A stretch of DNA of 64,000 nt, taken from Streptomyces sp. NRRL S-340. Lineage in GTDB: Bacteria; Actinomycetota; Actinomycetes; Streptomycetales; Streptomycetaceae. Shown one piece after another: positions 33,379 through 42,148 of the stretch. The notes under the pieces are model-generated. The model was given only the letters and a program-made list of their open reading frames with translations, was not told the origin of the DNA and made no database searches. The position numbers and the translations under genes are program-made. Each line of letters starts with the position of its first letter. Position 1 is the first letter of the stretch. The stretch spans positions 62,001-126,000 of the forward strand of contig NZ_JOIY01000014.1 of the NCBI RefSeq assembly GCF_000720185.1, in the 5' to 3' direction.

Positions 33379-34389
33379 GTGAGAGAGGCGAGAGTCTTCC
33401 GCGGACGTGCGTGGCGTGTGGTGCGGTTCGGCGCCCCCCGGGACGCGGTCGCACTCCAGGAGCTGGCCTGGGGCCCGCCCGCGCCGGGCCAGGTGCTGGT
33501 CAGAGTACGGGCGGCGGGCGCGGGCCACCCCGACGCGATGATGACGGCGGGCGAGTTCCCGCTGCTGGGTGATCCGCCCTTCGGCCTCGGGGAGGAGGCG
33601 GCCGGCGAGGTCGTCGCCGTGCCGCCGGGCTCGCGGTTCGCGGTCGGCGACCGGGTCGCGGGCATCACGTGCTTCCTGGACGGCTGGGGCGGATACGCCG
33701 ACTACACGTATCTGCGCGAGACATCGGCCTTCCGCGTACCCGACGGCATGAGCGACGAAGAGGCCGCCGGCTTCCCGATCGGCTTCCGGACCGCGTACGC
33801 CGGTCTCGTGGAGCGCGCCCCGGTGGAGCCCGGCCAGACCCTGCTCGTCCTGGGCGCCGCGGGCAGCAGCGGGTCCACCGCCGTCCACCTCGGCAAGGCA
33901 CTCGGAGCGAGGGTGATCGCGGTGGCGGGCGGGGCACACAGAACCGCCTTCTGCGCACGCAACGGCGCGGACCAGGTCATCGACCACCACACCGAGGACC
34001 TGACGGCCCGTATCACCGGCCTCACCGGCGGACGCGGCGTGGACCTCGTCTACGATCCGGTCGGCGGCGACGTGGCCGCCGCGGCGGCAAGGGGTGTCGC
34101 GCGCCGGGGCAGGATCGTCCTGATCGGCCTGGCCAGCGGCACGACGCTGCCGCTGGACTCGATGGACCTGCTGCTGCGCGACTACACGGCGGTCGGCGTG
34201 CTCGCGGGACCCGACGGGGACCCGGCGGCGGAGGCCGCCGTGTGGGACCGCCTCCTGCACCTGGCCGGCAGCGGGGCAATCAGGACGCCGCTCGGCACGG
34301 TGCACGCCTTCGCCGACGTACCCGCCATGATCGCCGGCCGGCGGGCGTCCGAGCCGGGCAAGTCGGTGGTGCGGGTGGCGCCCGCATGA
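33379..34389 (+). CDS. MDR-family quinone/enoyl reductase
   Basis: 336 aa, zinc-free medium-chain reductase: GroES-like N-half (LVRVRAAGAGHPDAMMTAGEFP, GLGEEAAGEV) and Rossmann half with LGAAGSSGSTAVHLGKALGA as the NADPH motif, in which the usual AxxGxxG is shifted to GAAGSSGS. It probably reduces enones or quinones. GTG 33379 is chosen, although its ribosome site is weak. It is likely co-transcribed with the esterase just upstream. It is related in family, not closely, to the oxidoreductase at 4962. Confidence 0.82.
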   Translation: MREARVFRGRAWRVVRFGAPRDAVALQELAWGPPAPGQVLVRVRAAGAGHPDAMMTAGEFPLLGDPPFGLGEEAAGEVVAVPPGSRFAVGDRVAGITCFLDGWGGYADYTYLRETSAFRVPDGMSDEEAAGFPIGFRTAYAGLVERAPVEPGQTLLVLGAAGSSGSTAVHLGKALGARVIAVAGGAHRTAFCARNGADQVIDHHTEDLTARITGLTGGRGVDLVYDPVGGDVAAAAARGVARRGRIVLIGLASGTTLPLDSMDLLLRDYTAVGVLAGPDGDPAAEAAVWDRLLHLAGSGAIRTPLGTVHAFADVPAMIAGRRASEPGKSVVRVAPA

Positions 34390-34544
34390 CAGCGGGGTCC
34401 CGCGCCCGCCGGTACGGGCGGCAGGCAGCAAGCTGCATGCCAACTGCCTGGTTCCGCCGGTACCCCGTCGGGTGGGATGGGACCAGGCAAGGCAGCGCTC
34501 CCGTGAGTCCGGTGGGACCGTTCGCCGCAGATCGGGGGTCATCC

Positions 34545-37340
34545 ATGAACGCGCAGGTCGAGATCTCCCCTCGCACGGCCGGGACGGGGAGCCGGCAGGC
34601 ACCGCTGCCCGCCCCGGCCCCGCCCGGCACACTGCCCGGGGAGGCGGGACTCGTCGGCCGGGACCGCGAAGTGCGCGAACTCGGCGGCTTCCTGCGCCAG
34701 GCCATGGAGAACGGCGCGGCCCGGGTCCTGCGCGGGCACGCGGGTTCGGGCAAGTCCGCACTGCTCGACGCCTGTGTCGAACGGGCCGCGGCCAGCGGGA
34801 TGCGCGTCCTGCGCTGCACCGGCATCCGCGGGGGCAACCCGTCCGACCTGTCCGGTCTGCTCCAGATCGTCTGGCCGGTCCTGGCGAGCCCGGGCTGGCC
34901 GTCGGCGGCCGGACGGCTCCGCGCCCTGGAGATGCTGCTGCTCGACGGTGCCGCCTCGCACCAGGGCGACCGGTCGCAACTGCCGTTCGCCGTACTCAGG
35001 GTCCTGGAATCGGTCAGCGCCGACCAGCCGCTCCTGATAGCCGTCGACGACTGGGACGCACTCGACCGCCCCAGCCGGGAAGTGCTCTCCTTCGTGGCCC
35101 GCAGGACCCAGGGCCACGCGATGGGCTTCCTGCTGACCGCACGTCCGCACCGCACGCGTCTGGCGGCCCTCGCGGGCCTTCCCGAACTGCCGCTCGGCCC
35201 GCTGACACCGGCGCAGTCCGCCGCGCTGCTGGCCGCGCGCAGGCCGGGCAACGACGCGCAGGCCGTGCGCGAACTGCTGGCCACCGCCGCCGGCAACCCG
35301 CTGGCACTCCTCGAACTGCCCACCCGCTCCGAGGACGACTTCCCCTACGTGCCCGCCTCCTCCGACCGGCTGGCCTCCGCCATGGCGCCCGGCGTCTCGC
35401 GGCTGCCCTCCGGCACCCGCGACCTGCTGCTCGTGGCGGCGCTCCACCCGGCGGGCGACCTCCCGCTGCTGCTGTCGGCCGCGTCGCGGATCGCCGGCAC
35501 CGAGCTGGACTTCGCCACGGCGGAACCCGCCGAACGCGACGGCCTCGTGGTCTTCGACGGCATGCGTCTGCGGTTCAGCCATCCCGCCACGGCCGGAGCC
35601 GTCGTCCACGACGTCGCGCCGCCGCGCTGCCGTGCCGCGCACGCGGCCCTCGCCGCCGTGCTGGCCCCGGACTCGGTGGGGATGCTGTGGCACCTCTCGC
35701 AGGCGACGGAAGGGCCCGACCCGGAGCTGGCCCGCCGCCTGGAGGCCGCGCACCGGCACGCGCTGGAGCAGTGCGAGCCGCCGATGGCCGTACGCCTGCT
35801 GCGGCGCGCCGCCGACCTGCACCGCACGCCCGAGGAACGCGGCCGGTGCACCCTGCGCGCCGCCCAGCTCGCCCACGACCTCGGTCTGCAACGGGCGGCG
35901 CGGACGCTGGCGCACCGTGCGCTGCGCCACCCGCTGCGCCCCCTGGGCACGCTCTGCGCGCAGGCCCTGACGTGGCCGGGCGGCGGCCCCGTACGGCTGC
36001 CGGCCGGTCCCGGTTCCTGGCCCGTGCCGGCCACCGCGGCCGAGCAGGAGAGCGCGCTGGAACTGATCCGGCTCACGGCGCCCGACGTCGCGGGCGACCC
36101 CGAACGCACCGAGGAGCTGCTCGCCTTCGTGGACACCCTGCCGCAACGCCCCGACGATCCCCGGCTGCTGCACGCCCTGGCCACGGTGGCCCCGGTGCGC
36201 CGGGCCGCGACCGTCGTCTCCCGGCTGGCCGCCTTCCAGGGGCTGACGGACACCTCCGTACGGGACCTGGAACGGCTGGGCGAGGCGGCCCTGCTCGCCG
36301 GTGACCCGCTGCGCGCGCTGGACCTGCACCGGCGGGCCGAGCGCCGCTACCGCTTCCACGAGCTGCCCGAACCGCTGGCCCGTGTCCTCCTGCGGCAGGG
36401 CCTGGCACACCTGGCCGTGGGCGACTGGGGTCAGGGCGGGCAGGCGTTCGAGCAGTCCGAGCGGCTCGCCGAGGAGCACGGCCGGCGTCACCACGGGGCG
36501 GCGGCCCGCCTGCTGGGAGAACTCACGCGGGGCCTGCGCACCGGAACGGTGCCCCGCGCCGATTCCCGGGGACTGGAGGAGGCCCGGCGCTCGGTGCCCT
36601 GGATCGACGAGGTGCTGGCCGTCGGCAGCGGATGGGCCCAGGTCGAGGGCGGCGACTTCGGCGCCGGGTTCGCGGCCCTCGCGTCTCTCGTCGCCGCCCC
36701 CGGCCGGCGTACGGCGGTCCTGTCCGCCCTGGTGCCGTTCGCGGAGGCGGCCGTCGCCGTGAACGCGGCCGGGGAGGCACGGGCAGCGCTGGACAGGCTC
36801 GCCCGCGACCTGGGCGCGCAGTGCGCCCCGCTCGTCACCGCCCGGCTCGCGGTGGCCCGGGCCGTCCTGGCCGACGACCAGGACGCGGAGCCGCTGTACG
36901 AGCAGGCCTTCGCCATGGAGGCGGCCCGGCTGCCCTTCCTGGAGGCGCCGCTGCGCCTGGCGCACGGGCGCCGGCTGCGCCTTCGGCGCCAGTTCGCCGA
37001 GTCCCGGGTCGGTCTGCGGCAGGCGGCGGCCCTCTACACCATGATGGGCGCCGACGCACGGGCCGCGCGGATCGCCGCCGAACTGCGGGCGTCCGGTGAA
37101 CGCCAGGAGGGCTCCGCGCCCGGCGCGCAGCGGCGGACCCCGGTCCGTGAACTGCTCAACGCCCAGGAGCTGCGGATCGCCGAACTGGCGGCCCGCGGGC
37201 TGTCCAACCGGCAGATCGGTGAACTCCTCCACCTCTCGCCGCGCACCATCGGCGCCTACCTGTACCGCATCTTCCCCCGGCTGGGCGTGACGGCGCGGGC
37301 CCAGCTCGCCGAGGTGCTCAGGGACGGCCTGGCCGGCTGA
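34545..37340 (+). CDS. LAL-type LuxR regulator (large ATP-binding)
   Basis: 931 aa. ATPase: GLVGRDREV, Walker A GHAGSGKSALL near residue 68, Walker B LIAVDDWDALD. The centre is a long TPR-like helical region, and the C-terminus is a LuxR HTH (LNAQELRIAELAARGLSNRQI, SPRTIGAYLYRIFPRLGV). The start is uncertain: ATG 34545 or the in-frame GTG 34503. It is convergent with the LAL gene at 37605. Inverted AGGCAG/CTGCCT words near 34420-34450 may be regulatory. It may activate the upstream esterase/dehydrogenase genes, but there is no direct evidence. Confidence 0.9.
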   Translation: MNAQVEISPRTAGTGSRQAPLPAPAPPGTLPGEAGLVGRDREVRELGGFLRQAMENGAARVLRGHAGSGKSALLDACVERAAASGMRVLRCTGIRGGNPSDLSGLLQIVWPVLASPGWPSAAGRLRALEMLLLDGAASHQGDRSQLPFAVLRVLESVSADQPLLIAVDDWDALDRPSREVLSFVARRTQGHAMGFLLTARPHRTRLAALAGLPELPLGPLTPAQSAALLAARRPGNDAQAVRELLATAAGNPLALLELPTRSEDDFPYVPASSDRLASAMAPGVSRLPSGTRDLLLVAALHPAGDLPLLLSAASRIAGTELDFATAEPAERDGLVVFDGMRLRFSHPATAGAVVHDVAPPRCRAAHAALAAVLAPDSVGMLWHLSQATEGPDPELARRLEAAHRHALEQCEPPMAVRLLRRAADLHRTPEERGRCTLRAAQLAHDLGLQRAARTLAHRALRHPLRPLGTLCAQALTWPGGGPVRLPAGPGSWPVPATAAEQESALELIRLTAPDVAGDPERTEELLAFVDTLPQRPDDPRLLHALATVAPVRRAATVVSRLAAFQGLTDTSVRDLERLGEAALLAGDPLRALDLHRRAERRYRFHELPEPLARVLLRQGLAHLAVGDWGQGGQAFEQSERLAEEHGRRHHGAAARLLGELTRGLRTGTVPRADSRGLEEARRSVPWIDEVLAVGSGWAQVEGGDFGAGFAALASLVAAPGRRTAVLSALVPFAEAAVAVNAAGEARAALDRLARDLGAQCAPLVTARLAVARAVLADDQDAEPLYEQAFAMEAARLPFLEAPLRLAHGRRLRLRRQFAESRVGLRQAAALYTMMGADARAARIAAELRASGERQEGSAPGAQRRTPVRELLNAQELRIAELAARGLSNRQIGELLHLSPRTIGAYLYRIFPRLGVTARAQLAEVLRDGLAG

Positions 37341-37457
37341 GCGGCCCCCGGCCCGCTCACCGGGCTCCCGTGCGACGGACGTGCCGGGCCGCACCATCGG
37401 CCGAGGTGCGCCGCACCTGCTCCGCCCGCACCGGGTGACACACGTGCTCCTCCCGCG

Positions 37458-37618
37458 TCCGGCGCCCCGTAGGTGTTCAGTACACGCCGGACGTGTCTGA
37501 TCCCGCCGGGCGCCGCACGGGTTCCATCGCGCGCCGGACCCCGTACGTGTTCAGTCCGCGCCGGGCCCCGTACGTGTTCCAGTGCGCGCCGGGCCCGTAC
37601 GCCTTCAGTCCGTGCCGA
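37458..37618. repeat. 26-28-bp tandem repeat between convergent LAL genes
   Basis: About six units of GCCGGGCCCCGTACGTGTTC followed by AGTCCGC, the last three well conserved and the first three degenerate. The final unit contains the stop codon of the LAL gene at 37605. Confidence 0.7.
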
Positions 37619-40334
37619 TCCGTGCGGCGAGCTGGGCGCGGGAGGTGACTCCCAGCTTCGGGAAGATCTGGTACAGGTGCGAGGCCACCGTGCGCGGGGA
37701 CAGCCGCAGTTGTTCCCCGATGGCCCGGTTGGACAGGCCGCGGGCGGCGAGCCGGGCGATGGTGAGCTGCTGCGGCGACAGCAGCCGGGAGACGTCGCTC
37801 CCGCCGGGCTCGGCCGTCGGCCGGCCGGCCGCCCGCAGCTCCGTCTCCGCCAGGTCCGCGCGCGGCCCGGCGCCGAGCGCGCGGAAGAGGGTCTCGGCCG
37901 CGGCGAGCGGCTCGCGCGATTCGATGACGCGCCGCCTGCGCCTGAGCCAGGCCCCGTGTCCGAAGAGGGTCATGCCGTGCAGCAGCGGCCAGGTCTCGAT
38001 TCCGGGCCCGAGCGCCGCGCGGTAGCGGCTCTCCGCCTCCTCGTCGGGGGCGAGCACCGCGTCCGCGTACGCCAGGATCCGCCGGAGCAGCGGCGTGCGG
38101 CCGGTCCGGGTCAGGGACTCGACCTGCGCGACGACGGCCCTGGCGTCGTCCGGTTCACCGGCCGGCGGCGCCGCCTCCGCGAGGAAGGCAAGGCCCCAGA
38201 ACTGCTCGTAGGAGTAGGGCGCCGAGGGTTCGGTGACCATGGAACGCAGCTGGGCGTAGGCCTCGGCGTACCGGCCGGTGCCCGAGGCCGTCAGCGCGCG
38301 GGCCAGCGAGGCGAGGCTCAGCTGCCGGCTCTGGCCGAGGCGCAAGGAGGCCTCCTCGACCTCCGCGGCGAACTCCAGCGCCCGCTCGTGGCGGCCGCGC
38401 AGGGCCTCGACGACGCCCAGTGTCCCGGTGGCCCGCGCCACCCAGTCGGTCTGGCCGGTCCTGGCGGCGATCCGACGGCCCTCGTCGGCCAGTTCCTCGG
38501 CGGTACCCCACTGGGTGCCCAGCCAGATCTCCTCCAGCGCCCTGGGCACGAGGATCTGCGGCAGCCGCCCGTAGCGCCCCTCGGCGCGGGCCGTCCGCTC
38601 CGCCTCCCGGAACAGCAGCGTGGCCCTGCCGAGGTCGCCGACGAGGTGGGCGAGCTGACCGAGCAGACCGAGGTCTTCGCCGGCGGGCCGCCGCAGCACG
38701 CGGTGCGTGTCCTCGTCGGGCACCGACTGCGGTTCCGCCAGCGCCATGACGGCGATGTCGCGGGCGTCCCACGGCCGCGGTCTGAGGTCCTCGACCGTGC
38801 GGACGAGCAGGCGCCGGTCCTCGGGTCCGGCCTGGTGCCACCAGCACCTGCGGGCCGCCGCGTGCAGCAGCTTCCGGCTGAGCGCGGGATCCTGCGCGGC
38901 GACCGCGCGGGCCGCCTCGCACAGGCCCGCGATGCCCTCCCGGCCGACCACGAAGTTGCCCGGCAGGAGTTCGTGCACCCACAGCAGCAGGGCGCGGCCG
39001 TAGGCGCCCAGTCCGGCCGGGTCGATCCCGCGGGCGAGCCGCAGGGCCTGTTCGCGCAGGCCGTGGTCGCAGGCCAGCTCGGTGGCGCGCAGCAGCCGGG
39101 CCGCCCGCCGCGCCGGGTCGGGGGAGAGGCGGGCCGCGCATTCGAGAGCGGCCAGCGCGGTCAGGACGGCGGTGCCCGGGCGGCTCTGCCCGGCCAGGTC
39201 CTCCAGCAGCGCGGCGAGGTCCTCGTCGGTGCCCACCGCGCACTGGGCCGCGTGCCAGGCCGCGTGGGGCGGGCTGGTGACGCTGCGGCCGAGGGCCGCG
39301 TGGGCGGCCAGGCGCCGCGCCGCCGACTCCAGGTGCAGCACGGCCGTGCGCACGAGCGGCCGGGGAAACCTCAGATGGCGGCCGTCCTCGACGAGCAGTC
39401 CCCGCCGGACGGCCTCGGTCAGCCCCTCGCGTGCCGCGTCGCCGCTGCCCAGCACGTACCGGGTGGCGCCCAGCACGTCCCAGGTGAGGGAGGAGGTGCT
39501 GAGCGCGGCGGTGAGGAGCGCGCGGCGCGCGGCCTCCGGCAGTTCCGCCAGCTCCTGCGCGTACGCCTCGGCCATGCGCGGGGTCGCGGGCAGCGTGCCG
39601 AGCACGGCGGCGTCGCCCGGGGCGCCGTCGCTCAGGGACAGCTCGGTGAGGGCGAGGGGATTGCCCTCGGCGGCGGCGAGGACGAGTTCCGTCTCGGTGT
39701 ATCCCGTGGCCCGTCCGGCGCGTTCGACGAGTGCGCGGGCCTCCGGCTCGGGCAGCGGCCCCAGGGTGGCGGCGAGCGCGTCGGGGGTGAGCGGAGTGAC
39801 GGCGGGTGCGGCGGGCACGGTCCGTTCGGTGACGACCATGGCCACCCGGGTTCCGGCGCACAGGCGGGCGATCTCCCGTACGGCGTCCCGGCTCGCGGCG
39901 TCGATGCGGTCGAGGTCGTCCACGCAGACCAGGACCGGTTCCGGTGTCCGGGCGAGCAGGGTGAGCACGGCCGCCGCCAGCCGGTGGGGCGCCGGGTCGC
40001 TGTCGCCGCCGAACGCCGCCTCCAGCGTCTCGTGGTCGGCGGCGGGCAGGTCGTCGAGCGGCACCGGGTGGGAGCGCAGGAGGCCGTGCAGGGCGGCGTG
40101 CGGGACGTCGCGCTCGGCCGGTGCCGAGGACGTCGTGAGCACGCGTACGCCCCGGCGTGCCGCGGTGCGGGCGGCGTACCGCAGGAGGGCGGACTTGCCC
40201 GTCCCGGGGGCTCCGCTCAGGTGCAGCACACGCCCGCCGCCGCCGGGCGGACCGGCAAGCAGCGCGGCCACCAGGTCCTGTTCGTGGGCGCGGCCGAGGA
40301 GGCGGGGGTCGTCAGAACCGGGCCGCGCGCTCAT
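37605..40334 (-). CDS. LAL-type LuxR regulator (large ATP-binding)
   Basis: 909 aa with the same plan as the other two: Walker A GAPGTGKSALL near residue 41, Walker B VLVCVDDLDRID, a helical-repeat middle and the LuxR HTH LSPQQLTIARLAARGLSNRAI / SPRTVASHLYQIFPKLGV. The three HTH regions are alike but the ATPase and middle regions differ, so they are old paralogues. The start ATG 40334 is placed directly before the ATPase. The 3' end is embedded in a tandem repeat array. Confidence 0.9.
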   Translation of the reverse strand: MSARPGSDDPRLLGRAHEQDLVAALLAGPPGGGGRVLHLSGAPGTGKSALLRYAARTAARRGVRVLTTSSAPAERDVPHAALHGLLRSHPVPLDDLPAADHETLEAAFGGDSDPAPHRLAAAVLTLLARTPEPVLVCVDDLDRIDAASRDAVREIARLCAGTRVAMVVTERTVPAAPAVTPLTPDALAATLGPLPEPEARALVERAGRATGYTETELVLAAAEGNPLALTELSLSDGAPGDAAVLGTLPATPRMAEAYAQELAELPEAARRALLTAALSTSSLTWDVLGATRYVLGSGDAAREGLTEAVRRGLLVEDGRHLRFPRPLVRTAVLHLESAARRLAAHAALGRSVTSPPHAAWHAAQCAVGTDEDLAALLEDLAGQSRPGTAVLTALAALECAARLSPDPARRAARLLRATELACDHGLREQALRLARGIDPAGLGAYGRALLLWVHELLPGNFVVGREGIAGLCEAARAVAAQDPALSRKLLHAAARRCWWHQAGPEDRRLLVRTVEDLRPRPWDARDIAVMALAEPQSVPDEDTHRVLRRPAGEDLGLLGQLAHLVGDLGRATLLFREAERTARAEGRYGRLPQILVPRALEEIWLGTQWGTAEELADEGRRIAARTGQTDWVARATGTLGVVEALRGRHERALEFAAEVEEASLRLGQSRQLSLASLARALTASGTGRYAEAYAQLRSMVTEPSAPYSYEQFWGLAFLAEAAPPAGEPDDARAVVAQVESLTRTGRTPLLRRILAYADAVLAPDEEAESRYRAALGPGIETWPLLHGMTLFGHGAWLRRRRRVIESREPLAAAETLFRALGAGPRADLAETELRAAGRPTAEPGGSDVSRLLSPQQLTIARLAARGLSNRAIGEQLRLSPRTVASHLYQIFPKLGVTSRAQLAARIGTD

Positions 40335-40472
40335 CCGGTTCCCTTCTCCGACATCCCTCCAGCAGGCCGCTGTGCGCTCCCGCCCGGCGCGGCACGCGCC
40401 CCGGGGGCCGCGAAGGCCGCCGCGCGGGCTGCTGTCACGTTACCGTCCGACGCCGAAAGGGCAGGCCAGATG

Positions 40473-40907
40473 CTAACACCCGGTCGGCGCACCGGCCGGT
40501 CCGGCTCCGGGGTCGGCGGCGGCGTAGAGACCGCGGATGCTGACGTCGTCCCCGCATTCGAGACGGTGGAAGACCCAGTCGATGGGGCAGCACCGGCGGG
40601 CACCGGGCAGTTCCACGACGAGGGGGGCGGCAGTCGGGGGGGACCCGGGTACGTGACGCCATACCCCCCCGGCCCGGCGGGTCAGTATCTCCCCGATGTA
40701 GCAGCCGAAGGCGACGAGCGACTCGGCCATCTCCTCGCCCGTGGCGCCTTCGGCGCGGAAGCCGTCGACGATGCCCTCCACCAGGTCGAGGCTCTCGGGG
40801 GTGTAGTCGAGTTCCGCGCCGCTGATGTCGGCTGCGGTCGCGACGATGGCAGCTGCGTGCCGGGGCGCGCTGTCGGGCTCCAGTGGGTGTTCAAGGTGCA
40901 GCTGCAT
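40473..40907 (-). CDS. uncharacterised 144-aa protein
   Basis: 144 aa, beginning MQLHLEHPLEPDSAPRHAAA. It is helical with VDGFRAEGATGEEMAESLVAFGCYIGEIL and a C-terminal part containing ARRCCPIDWVFHRLECGDD. This resembles widespread Streptomyces proteins of unknown function; I do not know a role. GAGGAC precedes ATG 40907; the frame is open to 41303. It lies between a LAL gene on the same strand and a divergent TetR gene, 138 bases from the LAL start. Confidence 0.7.
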   Translation of the reverse strand: MQLHLEHPLEPDSAPRHAAAIVATAADISGAELDYTPESLDLVEGIVDGFRAEGATGEEMAESLVAFGCYIGEILTRRAGGVWRHVPGSPPTAAPLVVELPGARRCCPIDWVFHRLECGDDVSIRGLYAAADPGAGPAGAPTGC

Positions 40908-41327
40908 GTTCGTCCTCGGGCTGATGCCGTCACTGTCTTCGAGGCTAGCTTGATAACACCCGCGCAGCATGCCCCTGTGTCTGCCGGTCCGAAACTCAGC
41001 CGGTTCCCTTGTGCCGGTCCCGGCGGCACATGGTGCACCGTGGTGCCGGGCACGTCGAGTCATGACGGCGCCGCGCCGGGTGGACACATCGTCACATATG
41101 CGGTGCAGAGGGGTCGTGGACGCCGTGCCCGGCTCCAGGAGGACAGTCGATCGACTCATGCCTTCCGGTTGTCCTTCTGCCAGAGTCGGACCGTGTTCCG
41201 TCGCCGGCTCCAAGGGTTTTCCCTGTGTGCCGTCAGGGCCCCAGAGCCCTCCGCGCTCGTCCGGATCCGGCCGGACACCACCGGATCCCGTCCGTATGCG
41301 CACCCCCGGCGAAGGAAGGACTCAGCC
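40908..41327. promoter_or_regulatory. divergent promoter region, DUF protein and TetR
   Basis: No gene seen. The DUF side has an AT-richer TTATCAAGCTAGCCT stretch at about 40945-40955 that may include its -10. The TetR side has partly symmetrical CCGGATCCGGCCGGA at about 41261. Confidence 0.4.
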
Positions 41328-41903
41328 ATGGCACGCCCCCGCGCGTTCGACACCGACCTGGCAGTGGAACGGGCCATGAGCCTCTTCTGGACGAAGGGTT
41401 ACCACGGCACACCGCTGCCGCTGCTCACGGCCCGGCTCGGCATCGGCAGCGGCAGTCTGTACGCGGCCTTCGGCTCCAAGGACGGCCTCTACGCGCGGGC
41501 CCTGGAGCACTACTGCGCCGGCCTGGTCGCCGATGTCGCCCGGCGGATGGGGAGCGGCACCGACATCCGTACGGCCCTGCGCACCTTACTTCTCGCCCTG
41601 GTGACCGACGACCTGGCGGACCCCGAGCGCGGCTGCCTGCTGGTCAACGCCGCGACGGAGCGCGCGGCGCACGAGGGCACGGTGGCCAGGGTGAGGGCGG
41701 CCATGGCCGCGGTCGAGGCCGTGCTGACGGGTGCCCTGGAGCACGCCCGGGAACGCGGTGAGCTGGCCCCCGGCCGCAGTCCGGTCGAACTCGCCCGGTT
41801 CCTGGTGACGTTCATCCAGGGCCTGCACGTGATGGGGAACGCGCGTGCCGACCGGGGTTTCCTGGAGAACGCGGTGTCGGGAGCGCTGAGGGTGCTGGAC
41901 TGA
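41328..41903 (+). CDS. TetR-family regulator whose stop codon is a transposition target site
   Basis: 191 aa. It starts MARPRAFDTDLAVERAMSLF; the HTH is FWTKGYHGTPLPLLTARLGIGSGSLYAAFGSKDGL. This N-terminus is typical of the ComR/YbjK-like group of TetR regulators. The ligand half contains RGCLLVNAATERA. GAAGGAAGGA precedes the ATG. The stop codon TGA at 41901-41903 is the left copy of a 3-bp target duplication: a MITE begins at the next base, so the insertion regenerated the stop exactly. It may regulate the divergent DUF gene. Confidence 0.88.
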   Translation: MARPRAFDTDLAVERAMSLFWTKGYHGTPLPLLTARLGIGSGSLYAAFGSKDGLYARALEHYCAGLVADVARRMGSGTDIRTALRTLLLALVTDDLADPERGCLLVNAATERAAHEGTVARVRAAMAAVEAVLTGALEHARERGELAPGRSPVELARFLVTFIQGLHVMGNARADRGFLENAVSGALRVLD

Positions 41904-42068
41904 GAGCTGCGGACAAAAGGGGTGTCCGATCGGCTCGCGGCGTCCGGTGCGTGCGAGCGCAAGGCGCCGGAAGGTCCTCGTGGCGGAGCTGCCAGGGCCG
42001 TTCGGCAACGTTCCGAGCGCGCGTGCCGGACGTCGCGAGCGGGACTCCCCTTTTGTTCGCAGCTCTGA
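41901..42068. mobile_element. MITE copy 2 (162 bp) with TGA target duplication
   Basis: Element 41904-42065, same length as copy 1, with terminal repeats GAGCTGCGGACAAAAGGGG (one mismatch) and CCCCTTTTGTTCGCAGCTC, flanked by TGA on both sides. The interior has diverged from copy 1 but stays palindromic. It lies between convergent genes and probably acts as their shared terminator hairpin. Confidence 0.85.
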
Positions 42069-42148
42069 GAGGGGCCGCGCCCGGTTTCCGCTCCTGCGGG
42101 GCCCCGGTCCGCGACCCGTGGCCTGTCTCCACGCCGCACGTCACCTCT

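Noticed and set aside
37473..41903. A 1476-codon plus-strand frame across the LAL gene, DUF gene and TetR
   Set aside because: Only its last 191 codons are real (TetR). The rest is the antisense of the LAL gene with shadow composition.
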